Positions 44,957 to 53,757 of a stretch of 64,000 bases of DNA are shown here, in pieces. The translations under genes were made by a program, and so were the position numbers. The notes beneath the pieces are model-generated. The model ran no database searches. It was not told where the DNA came from and saw nothing but the letters and a program-made list of their open reading frames with translations. Origin of the DNA: Streptomyces sp. ACA25 (GTDB lineage: Bacteria; Actinomycetota; Actinomycetes; Streptomycetales; Streptomycetaceae); contig NZ_JAQKPV010000005.1 of the NCBI RefSeq assembly GCF_028200735.1, positions 236,847-300,846 on the forward strand, read 5' to 3'. The first letter of the stretch is position 1. The number at the start of each line of letters is the position of its first letter.

Positions 44957-46662
44957 CAGGTTCCGTCCTCCGGATGGGAAGAAGAGGGTGTGTCGGCTGC
45001 GGTGTCCCGGCCCTGGACGGCCCGGCGGAACGCGCCGAACCGTGCCGCGGAGGCCGCCGGTGAGTGGGTGGTACCGGGGGAGCCGGCCGAGGGCTGGGGC
45101 TTGGGAGTCTGCGGGTGGGCGGAGGCCAGCGTGTGGCCGCGACGCCGCTTCGGCAGCCCGGTGCTGCCGAACTCGGGCAGGTTCTGGGCCGTGTCGTGCC
45201 GGGAGGCGTCCGACGGCTCCGGTCCGGCGGTGGTGTGCTCCGCTCCGGAGTGCCCGGGAAAGTCGTCCGAAGGCTGCGCGGGGACACGGACCTCGCCGGT
45301 GCGGTGGGACCCGGTGTCGTGCCCGGAGCCGACGGTCCCCGGCAGGGGTGATCCGGCCCCGGGAGCCGGCCGGGCCGGCGTCCGCGGCTGCGGCACCGCC
45401 TGCTCCGCGATGCCCCGGGCCGAGGGGCCCTGTTCGGCGGCCCGCGGGACGGTGCCGCTGGTGAGCGGGGCGGCATTATCCGGGATGTACGGCTGCCCGG
45501 GCCGCTCCTGCGGTGCCTGCGGGACATTCTGCTGGGGCCGGGTGATGAGCTCCTGAGGGATCCTCACCAGCGCGCCGGTCCCACCGCGGGCGGAGGGCCG
45601 GAAGGACACCGACAGGTGGTGCTTCCGGGCGAGACAGCCGACCACGGCGAGGCCGAGCCGGGTGCCGGACAGCGTCGTCAGGTCGAGCGGGGCGGAGGAG
45701 ACCGCGCGCTCCGCGCGGCGCAGCGCGACGTCCCCCATGACCAGCCCGCTGTCCTCGACCGTGATGATGACGCCTGCCGGGACCTCCTCCACGTACACGT
45801 GGACCTCGGCGGTGGGCGGGGAGAAGTTGGCCGCGTTGTCGAGCAGCTCGGCCAGGGCGTGCATGACGCCTTCGGCGGCATGGCCGGCGACCGCGATGTT
45901 CGTCGCGGAGTGCAGCCGGATCCGCTGGTAGCCGCTGATCCGGCCCATCGCGCCGCGCAGGACGCTCTCCATGACGATGGGCTTGGCCCACCTCCGGCCG
46001 GAGCGGGCGCCGGTCAGTACCGCGATGCTGTCGGCGAGCCGGCCGGCCTGGGCGGTGCGGTGGTCCAGGTGCAGCAGATCACCCAGCACGTCCTGGTCGC
46101 TGTGCCGGTGCTCCATGTCCCGCAGGTCCGCCAGCATGCTGGTGGCCAGCGCCTGCATGCGCCCGGCCGCGTTCGCGCAGGCGGCCATGGCGGCGGCCCG
46201 GGCCGAGGCTCCACGGCCGACCTCCTCGGCGAGCTGCCGCAGCACCCGGGCGTGGGCGTCGTGCGCGGGCCGTGGAGTGTTCGCGAGCGCGGTGTCCGGC
46301 GAGGCGCCGTTCCGCAGCTGACGGACCAGCACCGGTACGGTCTCGTCGGCCAGGTGCCGGACCTGGGCTTCGTGTTCCGCGGCCAGCCGTGCGGTCTCCT
46401 GCTCCAGGGCGCCGACGCGCACGCGCAGCAGGGCGGACTTCTGCAGGTGATAGGACGTGACCACGGCGGCGGCGCACAGCAGCAGGGCCGCGGCACCGGC
46501 CCCCCAGGCGAGGGGCACCTGGAACGTGGCGGGGGCGGCGTACACCCCCCACAGCGTGGCTGACCCGCTGACGGCTACGGACACCAGCAGGACCAGCAAG
46601 GACTGGCGGAGGGGGGGCCGCTCCGTCCAGGGGCGCGCCGGGGGTGTGTGCGCTGATTTCAA
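44956..46662 (-). CDS. cvnA: CvnA: membrane sensor kinase-like protein of the conservon
   Basis: The 568-residue protein has two N-terminal membrane helices (LRQSLLVLLVSVAVSGSATL and WGAGAAALLLCAAAVVTSY) with a short outside loop, a coiled-coil/dimer part (VGALEQETARLAAEHEAQVR), and a GHKL ATPase region with N-box ELLDNAANFSPP and VIITVEDSGLVMG. A phospho-accepting His box is not obvious; LHLDHRTAQAGRLADSI is the closest. The C-terminal ~190 residues are Pro/Ser/Gly-rich and unstructured. TTG 46662 follows GAGGA at good spacing. It begins the eight-gene operon and probably senses an outside signal. Confidence 0.9.
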   Translation of the reverse strand: MKSAHTPPARPWTERPPLRQSLLVLLVSVAVSGSATLWGVYAAPATFQVPLAWGAGAAALLLCAAAVVTSYHLQKSALLRVRVGALEQETARLAAEHEAQVRHLADETVPVLVRQLRNGASPDTALANTPRPAHDAHARVLRQLAEEVGRGASARAAAMAACANAAGRMQALATSMLADLRDMEHRHSDQDVLGDLLHLDHRTAQAGRLADSIAVLTGARSGRRWAKPIVMESVLRGAMGRISGYQRIRLHSATNIAVAGHAAEGVMHALAELLDNAANFSPPTAEVHVYVEEVPAGVIITVEDSGLVMGDVALRRAERAVSSAPLDLTTLSGTRLGLAVVGCLARKHHLSVSFRPSARGGTGALVRIPQELITRPQQNVPQAPQERPGQPYIPDNAAPLTSGTVPRAAEQGPSARGIAEQAVPQPRTPARPAPGAGSPLPGTVGSGHDTGSHRTGEVRVPAQPSDDFPGHSGAEHTTAGPEPSDASRHDTAQNLPEFGSTGLPKRRRGHTLASAHPQTPKPQPSAGSPGTTHSPAASAARFGAFRRAVQGRDTAADTPSSSHPEDGT

Positions 46663-46868
46663 TCGGAGTCCTCGTGGACGCGTTCGGTGGGACTGGCGGT
46701 CGCTGACCGCCTCCCTTCAATTCGGCAACACTATAGGTGAGTTAGCTATCGCTTTGGGTCCGGATCTGTGGCCGTAATGTTTGAACTGTGCAGGCCGGAA
46801 CACGCGAAGGGCACTTCTCCGGGTGCGTTGTCCGCCCATTCCGTGCAGGAAGGTGCACGCTGGAGGGC
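46663..46868. promoter_or_regulatory. Divergent promoter region of conservon and dehydrogenase
   Basis: On the minus strand TATAGT at 46735-46730 could be the -10 box of the conservon, about 70 nt before its start; no good -35 is seen. A hairpin GGCGGTC-GCT-GACCGCC at 46695-46711 lies in the leader and could bind a regulator or affect RNA folding. On the plus strand the region leads into the dehydrogenase gene. Confidence 0.4.
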
Positions 46869-49691
46869 ATGGGACAGGCACAGGACATGACCGGGCTCGC
46901 CGCTGCCCTGCGCGCCACCGTCGCGGGTGACGTGGCGTTCGACACAGCGAGCAGGGCACTGATGACCATGGACGCCTCCAACTACCGGCGGGTTCCGGCC
47001 GGGGTGGTCGCGCCCCGCGACGCGGACGATGTGGCGGCCGTTCTCGCCGTCTGCCGGGAACACGGCGTTCCTGTAGTCGCCCGCGGCGGCGGCACCAGCA
47101 TCGCGGGACAGGCCACCGGCACCGGCATCGTCGTGGACTTCACCCGGTACCTCGACCGCGTCGTCTCCGTGGACCCCGAGCACCGCACCGCCGTGGTCGA
47201 GCCCGGCGTCGTCTGCGACACCCTCCGCCGAGCCGCCGCACCGCACGGCCTCACCTTCGGGCCCGACCCGTCCACCCACAGCCGCTGCACGCTCGGCGGC
47301 ATGATCGCCAACAACGCCTGTGGCGCCCACTCCGTCGCCTGGGGCACCACCGCCGACAACGTGCGGGACCTCGACGTCCTCACCTACCGCGGGGAGCGGG
47401 CCCGCCTGGCCCCGGGAGGCGGTGACGTGCCCGGTCAGCTGCGCACCGGCGCCGAGGAACTGGTCGACGCACACCTGTCCGCGCTGCGCACCGGCCTTCC
47501 CGACCTGCCGCGCCGCATCTCCGGCTACGCGCTCGACCAGCTGCTCCCGGAAAACCACCGGAACTGGGCCCGGGCCTTCACCGGCAGCGAGGGCACCCTG
47601 GGCCTTCTTACCCGGGCGACCGTCCGGCTCGTGGAGCCACCGGCCCACCGGGTGCTGGCCGTCCTGGGCTACACCGACGAGAGCGCCGCCGCGGAGGCCG
47701 CGCCGGGACTGCTTCCGCACCGGCCTCTCACCCTGGAGGGGATGGCCGCCGACCTGGTGGGGGCCGGGGCCCGGGCCACCCTCCCGCGCGGCGCGGCCTG
47801 GCTGTTCGCCGAGGTCGGCGGGGCCACCGAGGCCGAGGCCGCCTCGGCCGCCCAGGAGCTGTGCCGGGCAGCCGCGCCCGGCGGCACCACCGGCCACGCC
47901 GTCGTCGTGCACCCGGCCGCGCAGCGTTCCCTCTGGCTCATCCGGGAGGACGCCTCCGGCACCGCGACCCGCACCGCGGACGGCAGCGAGGCATGGCCCG
48001 GCTGGGAGGACTGCGCGGTCCCGCCCGCCCGGCTCGGCGCCTACCTCCGTGACTTCCGCTCCCTGCTCGCCCAGCACGGTCTGCAGGGCCTGCCCTATGG
48101 GCACTTCGGGGACGGGTGCATCCATGTCCGCATCGACTTCGACCTGCTGACGGACCGGGGCATCGCCCGCTTCCGCACCTTCTCCGAGGAGCTGGCCGAG
48201 CTCGTCGTCGCCCACGGCGGCTCGCTGTCCGGCGAACACGGGGACGGTCTGGCCCGCGCCGAACTGCTGCCGAAGATGTACGGCCCCGAGCTGGTCGGTG
48301 CCTTCCACGCCTTCAAGGACCTGTGGGACCCCGACAACGGGCTGAACCCCGGTGTGCTCGCCCGCCCCGACCGCCTCGACGCACACCTGCGGTTCGCCCC
48401 CCTCCCCGGCAAGCCGGTCGAGGTCGCCTTCGGCTACCCGGACGACCACGGCGATTTCTCCGCCGCGGTGCGCCGCTGCGTCGGCATCGCGAAGTGCCGC
48501 AACACCAGCGCGGGCTCGGGCGTCATGTGCCCCTCCTACCGGGCCACCGGGGAGGAGCGGCACTCCACTCGCGGCCGGGCCCGCCTGCTGCACGAGATGC
48601 TCGCCGGCGAGATCGTCACCGACGGATGGCAGTCCCCGGAGGTGCACGAGGCGCTGGACCTGTGCCTGTCCTGCAAGGGCTGCCGCAGTGACTGCCCGGT
48701 CGGCGTCGACATGGCCACCTACAAGGCCGAGTTCCTGCACCACCACTACGCCGGCCGGCTCCGTCCGAGGGCGCACTACGCGATGGGCCGGCTGCCCGAA
48801 TGGCTGCGGCTGACCGCCGCGCTCCGGCTCACCACCGCCGCCAACCTCGCCGCCCGGATCCCTCCGCTGGCAGCGCTGGCCAAGCAGATCGGCGGCCTCG
48901 CACCCGAGCGCGCCATCCCACCGCTGGCCCCGGTGCCGTTCACCCGCGCCCGGTCCCGCCGGCCTGTCGACTCCGGGGGAGGCCCCGGGGTCGTGCTGTG
49001 GCCGGACACCTTCACCAACTACCTGTCACCGGAAGCCGGGCACGCCGCCGAACGGGTGCTGGCCGATGCCGGCCTGCGCACCACCGTGCCGCCCGAACCC
49101 GTCTGCTGCGGCCTCACCTACGTCTCCACCGGCCAGCTCGACCGGGCCCGCGCCGTCATGCGCCGCACCCTGGACCGGATCGAACCCGCCCTCGACGCCG
49201 GCCTGCCCGTCACCGTGCTGGAACCGCCCTGCGCGGCGGCGCTGCGCACGGACGTCCCCGAGCTCCTCCCCGACGATCCACGGGCCGCGCGGCTGGCCGC
49301 CGCCACCCGCACCTTCGCGCAGACTCTTCAGGAATACGCCCCCGACTGGACCCCGCCTCGCATCGACCGTCCCGTGGCCGGCCAGACCCATTGCCACCAG
49401 CACGCCGTGATCGGTGAGGCCGCCGACCGCCGGCTGCGCGAGCGGGCCGGTCTCACCGGCGACCTCTCCGCGGGCTGCTGCGGGCTGGCGGGCAACTTCG
49501 GCTTCGAGAAGGGCCACTACGAGGTCTCCGTCGCCTGCGCCGAGGACGTGCTGCTCCCGGCCGTGCGCAGCGCACCCGAGGGTGCCGAGCTCCTCGCTGA
49601 CGGCTACTCCTGCCGGACCCAGCTGGACCAGCTCGGCGGCCACCGGGCCCGCCACCTCGCGGAACTCCTCGCCGACCACCTCCGGGGGTGA
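46869..49691 (+). CDS. FAD-linked dehydrogenase fused to Fe-S (CCG) domain, D-lactate dehydrogenase-like
   Basis: The 940-residue protein has an FAD-binding PCMH domain (VPVVARGGGTSIAGQATGTG, GGMIANNACGAHSVAWGTTA), a FAD-oxidase C-terminal domain ending HGDGLARAELLPKMYGPELV, a ferredoxin-like part with LCLSCKGCRSDCPVGVDMAT (CxxCxxCxxxCP), and two Cys-rich CCG boxes (PEPVCCGLTY, SAGCCGLAGNFGFEKGHYEV). This is the GlcD-GlcF-type fusion known from D-lactate or 2-hydroxyacid dehydrogenases linked to the respiratory chain. The upstream Fe-S cluster set also includes CVGIAKCRNT and VMCPSY. ATG 46869 has GGAGGG very close upstream, so ATG 46887 is an alternative. Confidence 0.87.
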   Translation: MGQAQDMTGLAAALRATVAGDVAFDTASRALMTMDASNYRRVPAGVVAPRDADDVAAVLAVCREHGVPVVARGGGTSIAGQATGTGIVVDFTRYLDRVVSVDPEHRTAVVEPGVVCDTLRRAAAPHGLTFGPDPSTHSRCTLGGMIANNACGAHSVAWGTTADNVRDLDVLTYRGERARLAPGGGDVPGQLRTGAEELVDAHLSALRTGLPDLPRRISGYALDQLLPENHRNWARAFTGSEGTLGLLTRATVRLVEPPAHRVLAVLGYTDESAAAEAAPGLLPHRPLTLEGMAADLVGAGARATLPRGAAWLFAEVGGATEAEAASAAQELCRAAAPGGTTGHAVVVHPAAQRSLWLIREDASGTATRTADGSEAWPGWEDCAVPPARLGAYLRDFRSLLAQHGLQGLPYGHFGDGCIHVRIDFDLLTDRGIARFRTFSEELAELVVAHGGSLSGEHGDGLARAELLPKMYGPELVGAFHAFKDLWDPDNGLNPGVLARPDRLDAHLRFAPLPGKPVEVAFGYPDDHGDFSAAVRRCVGIAKCRNTSAGSGVMCPSYRATGEERHSTRGRARLLHEMLAGEIVTDGWQSPEVHEALDLCLSCKGCRSDCPVGVDMATYKAEFLHHHYAGRLRPRAHYAMGRLPEWLRLTAALRLTTAANLAARIPPLAALAKQIGGLAPERAIPPLAPVPFTRARSRRPVDSGGGPGVVLWPDTFTNYLSPEAGHAAERVLADAGLRTTVPPEPVCCGLTYVSTGQLDRARAVMRRTLDRIEPALDAGLPVTVLEPPCAAALRTDVPELLPDDPRAARLAAATRTFAQTLQEYAPDWTPPRIDRPVAGQTHCHQHAVIGEAADRRLRERAGLTGDLSAGCCGLAGNFGFEKGHYEVSVACAEDVLLPAVRSAPEGAELLADGYSCRTQLDQLGGHRARHLAELLADHLRG

Positions 49692-49849
49692 CGGGTGGGC
49701 GGCGAAAGCTGACCCGGAGGTCGTGCGACCGGCGGCGGACCCGGAGGGCGGAGCCGGCGCGCACCGGCCCGCCCCGGGGGCCCGTCGGAAATGTGGCAGG
49801 GATTGGGCAGTCTGCCGTGCAGGGGGCGGCCGTGTCGTTGATCATGGAA

Positions 49850-49870
49850 CCGCCCGGGTCACCCGGGCGG
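49850..49870 (+). terminator. Candidate hairpin terminator
   Basis: CCGCCCGGG-TCA-CCCGGGCGG, a perfect 9-bp stem with a 3-nt loop, about 160 nt after the dehydrogenase stop and 60 nt before the next gene. It could also attenuate that gene. Confidence 0.5.
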
Positions 49871-49929
49871 CGCCGGGCGGCCGGCAGACGGCCGGCGCGG
49901 TTCCTCCCCTTCCACCGAGAGGCAGCTTC

Positions 49930-50673
49930 ATGCCCGCCACCCCTCTCGTGCGGCGGACGCACGAGCGAGGCATCAGCGTCCTGACACTCGACTCACCGCA
50001 CAACCGCAACGCCCTTTCCGGCCGCCTGGTCGAGGAGCTGCTCGGCCAGGTGGCGTCCGCCGCCCGCGATCCGGAGATCCGGGCGGTTCTGCTCACCCAC
50101 ACCGGCAGCACGTTCTGCGCCGGTGCCGACCTCCGCGAGGGCGGCACCCCGCAGGATCTGGTCGGCCTGCTGCGCGCCCTCGTGGAGTGCGTCAAGCCCG
50201 TGGTCGCCTGCGTCACCGGGCACGTCCGGGCCGGCGGCCTCGGTCTGCTGGGGGCCTGTGACATCTCCGCCGCAGGGCCCGGGGCGACCTTTGCCTTCAC
50301 CGAGGCCCGGATCGGTGTCGCCCCCGCAGTGATCTCGCTCCCGCTGCTGCCCCGTCTCGCCCCCCGGGCAGCCGCCCGGTACTACCTGACCGGAGAGACC
50401 TTCGACGCGGCGGAGGCGGCCCGCACCGGGCTGGTCACCCTGGCCGCCGACGACCCCGAGGCCGCGCTCGGCCCCGTCCTCGACGGCCTGCGCCGCAGCT
50501 CCCCGCAAGGTCTCGCGGAATCCAAGCGGCTCCTCACCGCGAGTCTGCTGCACGGCTTCGACCAGGACGGAGAGGCTCTGGCCGGGCTCTCCGCCCGGCT
50601 GTTCAGCACCCCGGACGCGCAGGAAGGCATCGCGGCCTTCCTCGAGCGGCGGGATGCCGCATGGGTGCGGTGA
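49930..50673 (+). CDS. Enoyl-CoA hydratase/isomerase family protein
   Basis: The 247-residue protein has the crotonase fold: ISVLTLDSPHNRNALSGRLV, oxyanion-hole residues in TFCAGADLREG and VRAGGLGLLGACDISAA, and TEARIGVAPAV with an active-site Glu. It hydrates or isomerises enoyl-CoA thioesters; the substrate is not predictable. It overlaps the TetR gene by 13 nt, so the regulator may control this gene in response to an acyl-CoA. Confidence 0.88.
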   Translation: MPATPLVRRTHERGISVLTLDSPHNRNALSGRLVEELLGQVASAARDPEIRAVLLTHTGSTFCAGADLREGGTPQDLVGLLRALVECVKPVVACVTGHVRAGGLGLLGACDISAAGPGATFAFTEARIGVAPAVISLPLLPRLAPRAAARYYLTGETFDAAEAARTGLVTLAADDPEAALGPVLDGLRRSSPQGLAESKRLLTASLLHGFDQDGEALAGLSARLFSTPDAQEGIAAFLERRDAAWVR

Positions 50674-51254
50674 GCGCCCCCCAGCAGGACCGCAGCCGGG
50701 CCACCCGTCGCCGGCTGCTGGAGGCAGCGGTGGTGTGCCTCGCCGAGCGCGGCTGGGCCGGCAGTACCGTCAGCGTGGTCGCCGGGCTCGCCGGGGTCTC
50801 CCGCGGCGCTGCCCAGCACCACTTCCCGACCCGCGAGGACCTGTTCACCGCAGCGGTCGAATACGTCGCCGAGGAACGTTCGGCCGCACTCCGGGAGCTG
50901 CCCCCGGCGGGCGACACCCGTGCGGCGGTGAGCAGCCTCGTCGCCCTTTGCACCGGGCCGCTCTTCCGGGCGTCACTCCAGCTGTGGGTGGCGGCGTCCC
51001 GCGAGCCGTGGATGCGGGAGCGGGTCACGGACCTGGAGGGCAGGATCGGCCGGGAGACCCACCGCACGGCCGTCGGGCTGCTCGCCGCCGACGAGAGCGC
51101 CCCCGGCGTCCCCGAGACAGTGCAGGGGCTGCTAGAAATGGCCCGCGGCCTGGGCCTCGCCACCCTGCTCAGCGACGACAGCGTGCGCCGGGAACGGGTC
51201 GTCGCCCAGTGGGCACGAATCCTTGACGAGGCCCTGGCCGTTCAGTCGCGGTAG
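50661..51254 (+). CDS. TetR-family regulator
   Basis: The 197-residue protein has a TetR helix-turn-helix: RRRLLEAAVVCLAERGWAGS then VVAGLAGVSRGAAQHHFPTR. The C-terminal ligand domain (SLQLWVAASREPWMRERVTD) resembles regulators of acyl-CoA metabolism, which suits the hydratase gene it overlaps by 13 nt. Its 3' end overlaps the 3' end of the convergent citrate synthase-like gene by 13 nt, so there is no room for a terminator between them. Confidence 0.85.
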   Translation: MGAVSAPQQDRSRATRRRLLEAAVVCLAERGWAGSTVSVVAGLAGVSRGAAQHHFPTREDLFTAAVEYVAEERSAALRELPPAGDTRAAVSSLVALCTGPLFRASLQLWVAASREPWMRERVTDLEGRIGRETHRTAVGLLAADESAPGVPETVQGLLEMARGLGLATLLSDDSVRRERVVAQWARILDEALAVQSR

Positions 51255-52333
51255 CCGTCGACCTCCTGCGGGCTGCGGGGCCCCGGGCCCACGTAGCGCG
51301 CGGAGGGCCGCACCAGCCGGCCGGTGCGCTTCTGCTCCAGGATGTGCGCGGACCAGCCGGCGGTCCGGGCGCAGGTGAACATCGAGGTGAACATGTGCGC
51401 CGGGACCTCCGCGAAGTCCAGCACGATCGCCGCCCAGAACTCCACGTTGGTGGCCAGCACCCGGTCCGGACGGCGGCTGTGCAGCTCGTCCAGCGCGGCC
51501 CGCTCCAGGGCCTCGGCCACCTCGAAGCGCGGCGCGCCGAGCTCCTTGGCCGTGCGCCGCAGGACCCGCGCCCGCGGGTCCTCCGCGCGGTAGACGCGGT
51601 GTCCGAAGCCCATGAGGCGCTCGCCCTGGTCGAGCTGCCGCTTGACGTACGCGGAGGCGTCGCCGGTGCGCTCGATCTCCTCGATCATGCCCAGGACCCG
51701 GGACGGCGCGCCACCGTGCAGCGGACCGGACATCGCGCCGACCGCACCGGACAGCGCCGCGGCCACGTCCGCACCGGTGGAGGCGATCACCCGGGCGGTG
51801 AAGGTGGACGCGTTCATCCCGTGCTCCGCGGCGGACGTCCAGTAGGCGTCCACGGCCTTCACGTGGCGCGGGTCGGGCTCGCCGCGCCAGCGCCGCATGA
51901 AGCGCTCGACGATGCTGTCGGACCGGTCGATCTCCTGCTGCGGCACCATCGGGAGGGACCGGCCGCGCGCAGACTGGGCGACGTAGCTGAGTGCCATGAC
52001 CGCGGCCCGGGCCAGGTTGTCCCGCGCCTCCTCGGCGCTGATGTCGAGCAGAGGTTTCAGCCCCCACACGGGAGCGAGCATGGCCAGCGCGGACTGCACA
52101 TCGACCCGGATGTCCCCGGAATGCACGGGTAGCGGGAAGGGCTCGGCGGGCGGCAGGCCGGGATTGAACGAGCCGTCGACGAGCAGACCCCAGACGTTGC
52201 CGAAGGACACCTCACCGACCAGGTCCTCGATGTCCACACCGCGGTAGCGGAGGGCGCCTCCCTCCTTGTCGGGTTCGGCGATCTCCGTCTCGAACGCGAT
52301 GACTCCCTCGAGCCCGGCTACGAAATCGGACAT
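51242..52333 (-). CDS. Citrate synthase-like protein with Glu at the catalytic Asp position
   Basis: The 363-residue protein is of the citrate/2-methylcitrate synthase family: HGMNASTFTARV (His171), GPLHGGAPSRV (His206) and GFGHRVYR (His245). The third catalytic residue, Asp in NVDFY of active enzymes, is Glu298 here (NVEFW). It may be a weak citrate or methylcitrate synthase or act on another acyl-CoA. ATG 52333 follows GAGGAG. Its position beside pdxH is the same as in other streptomycetes as far as I recall. Confidence 0.85.
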   Translation of the reverse strand: MSDFVAGLEGVIAFETEIAEPDKEGGALRYRGVDIEDLVGEVSFGNVWGLLVDGSFNPGLPPAEPFPLPVHSGDIRVDVQSALAMLAPVWGLKPLLDISAEEARDNLARAAVMALSYVAQSARGRSLPMVPQQEIDRSDSIVERFMRRWRGEPDPRHVKAVDAYWTSAAEHGMNASTFTARVIASTGADVAAALSGAVGAMSGPLHGGAPSRVLGMIEEIERTGDASAYVKRQLDQGERLMGFGHRVYRAEDPRARVLRRTAKELGAPRFEVAEALERAALDELHSRRPDRVLATNVEFWAAIVLDFAEVPAHMFTSMFTCARTAGWSAHILEQKRTGRLVRPSARYVGPGPRSPQEVDGYRD

Positions 52334-52597
52334 CAGGCGGCTCCTCGTAATGCGGTCGGCAGGAAGCTGTGGCAGCACCGGGACGGCAGGATTCTGCTCC
52401 GCACCCGATGATGACGGGATGCCCGGCGTCCCCGCCGGTCACCCCGTAACGGCCGTCACAGCACCGACGGCGGTGGCGGCACTGTGTTCGGTACGTCGTG
52501 GCGGTCACCTTAACCGCGGGTGTACAGAACCCACAGCAGACGGCCCGGAAACCTCGTGGTCCCGCCACTGTCAGCTGTATGTTGCAAGATAAGCCCC

Positions 52598-53314
52598 GTG
52601 CCCCACGCCGACAACGCCGATGCCGCCGACCGCGCGGCCCCCGCTCCCGCCCCCTCCGATGCCCTCTCGGGCCTCGACCCGGCCGAGATGCGCGCCCATT
52701 ACCGTGCCACCGGGCTGGCCGAGGAGTCCATGGCCGCCGACCCCTTCCGGCAGTTCCAGCGCTGGTTCGCCGATGCCTCCGCCGGAGGGCTGCACGAGCC
52801 GAACGCGATGATCCTCGCCACCGCCGACGCGGCCGGGCGGCCCAGCAGCCGCACGGTGCTGCTCAAGAAGTACGACGACCGCGGCTTTGTCTTCTTCACC
52901 AACTACGCCTCCCGCAAGGGCCGGGAGATCGAGGTGAACCCGCACGTGTCGCTGCTGTTCCCGTGGCACGGGATCGCCCGGCAGGTCATCGTGTCCGGCG
53001 CCGCCGCACGCACCGGCCGGGACGAGACCGCCGCCTACTTCCGCACCCGGCCGCACGGCTCCCAGCTGGGCGCGTGGGCCAGTGAGCAGTCCTCCGCGGT
53101 CGCGTCCCGCGCCGAGCTGGACCGCCTGTACGAGGACCTGGCACGCCGCTACCCGGAGGGCGAGGACATCCCGGCCCCGCCCCAGTGGGGCGGATACCGG
53201 GTCCGCCCGGAGGCCGTGGAGTTCTGGCAGGGCCGCGAGAACCGCCTGCACGACCGTCTGCGGTACGTCCGGAAGGAGGCCGGCGGCTGGGCGGTGGAGC
53301 GGCTGTGCCCCTGA
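52598..53314 (+). CDS. pdxH: Pyridoxamine 5'-phosphate oxidase
   Basis: The 238-residue protein matches Pdx[21 protein letters not shown] near the start, [20 protein letters not shown] and [20 protein letters not shown] for FMN binding, and [20 protein letters not shown] with LHDRLRY at the end. It oxidises pyridoxamine and pyridoxine phosphate to pyridoxal phosphate with FMN and oxygen. GTG 52598 has no SD sequence; the message may be leaderless. It is divergent from the citrate synthase-like gene. Confidence 0.93.
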   Translation: MPHADNADAADRAAPAPAPSDALSGLDPAEMRAHYRATGLAEESMAADPFRQFQRWFADASAGGLHEPNAMILATADAAGRPSSRTVLLKKYDDRGFVFFTNYASRKGREIEVNPHVSLLFPWHGIARQVIVSGAAARTGRDETAAYFRTRPHGSQLGAWASEQSSAVASRAELDRLYEDLARRYPEGEDIPAPPQWGGYRVRPEAVEFWQGRENRLHDRLRYVRKEAGGWAVERLCP

Positions 53315-53757
53315 GGGCGGGCCGCTCTCCGCGGGCCGGCCGAGCCGGAGCCCCGGGGGCCGGGAGCGGCGGCCCGGGACGCAGACGATCCGCGGACCAT
53401 GGTCCCCCAGCTGACTGGGAGAGCCGGCCGGACAATACCGGCGGCCCGCGGATCGGGTGACTGCTTGGGATTGGCCCGGCGGTGCCGGCGCCGCGCAGTG
53501 CGGGACAGCGACCGCTAGGCCGCAGCCACCTCACTTGTCCGGATGTCACTCATCTACCGAACCACCTCCCTTCTCGTGTACCTGAACCGTACGATCCCGG
53601 GCGCCGGTCGGACAAGGGGATTTTTTCCGGGCCGCCGGGCGCACCTCCACAGAGATGTTCGGTCGAACCCGGTGTGACTCCTGTCACGATGGCGTTGAAT
53701 GGGGTGCGCGACGGCAGCACAGCGCACGCACATCCAGCCCGGGGGTTCCAGGTGACC
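53315..53757. other. 443-nt gap with a tiny ORF and short palindromes
   Basis: The region holds the 12-codon candidate gene at 53515-53553 on the minus strand with a promoter-like sequence before it, and a perfect 12-bp palindrome GGACCATGGTCC at 53394-53405. It also should contain the promoter of the PAS gene, which I could not place. Confidence 0.4.
53515..53553 (-). CDS. Candidate 12-codon peptide gene with strong translation signals
   Basis: On the minus strand AAGGGAGGTGG (53572-53562) stands 8 nt before an ATG that opens MSDIRTSEVAAA and stops at TAG. Upstream are TTGTCC and, 18 nt later, TACGGT, a promoter-like -35/-10 pair for the main sigma factor, placed about 30 nt before the ribosome site. 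Nothing further downstream on this strand is in a gene for 1.2 kb. It may be a free peptide or a leader peptide; the sequence matches nothing I know. Confidence 0.4.
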   Translation of the reverse strand: MSDIRTSEVAAA

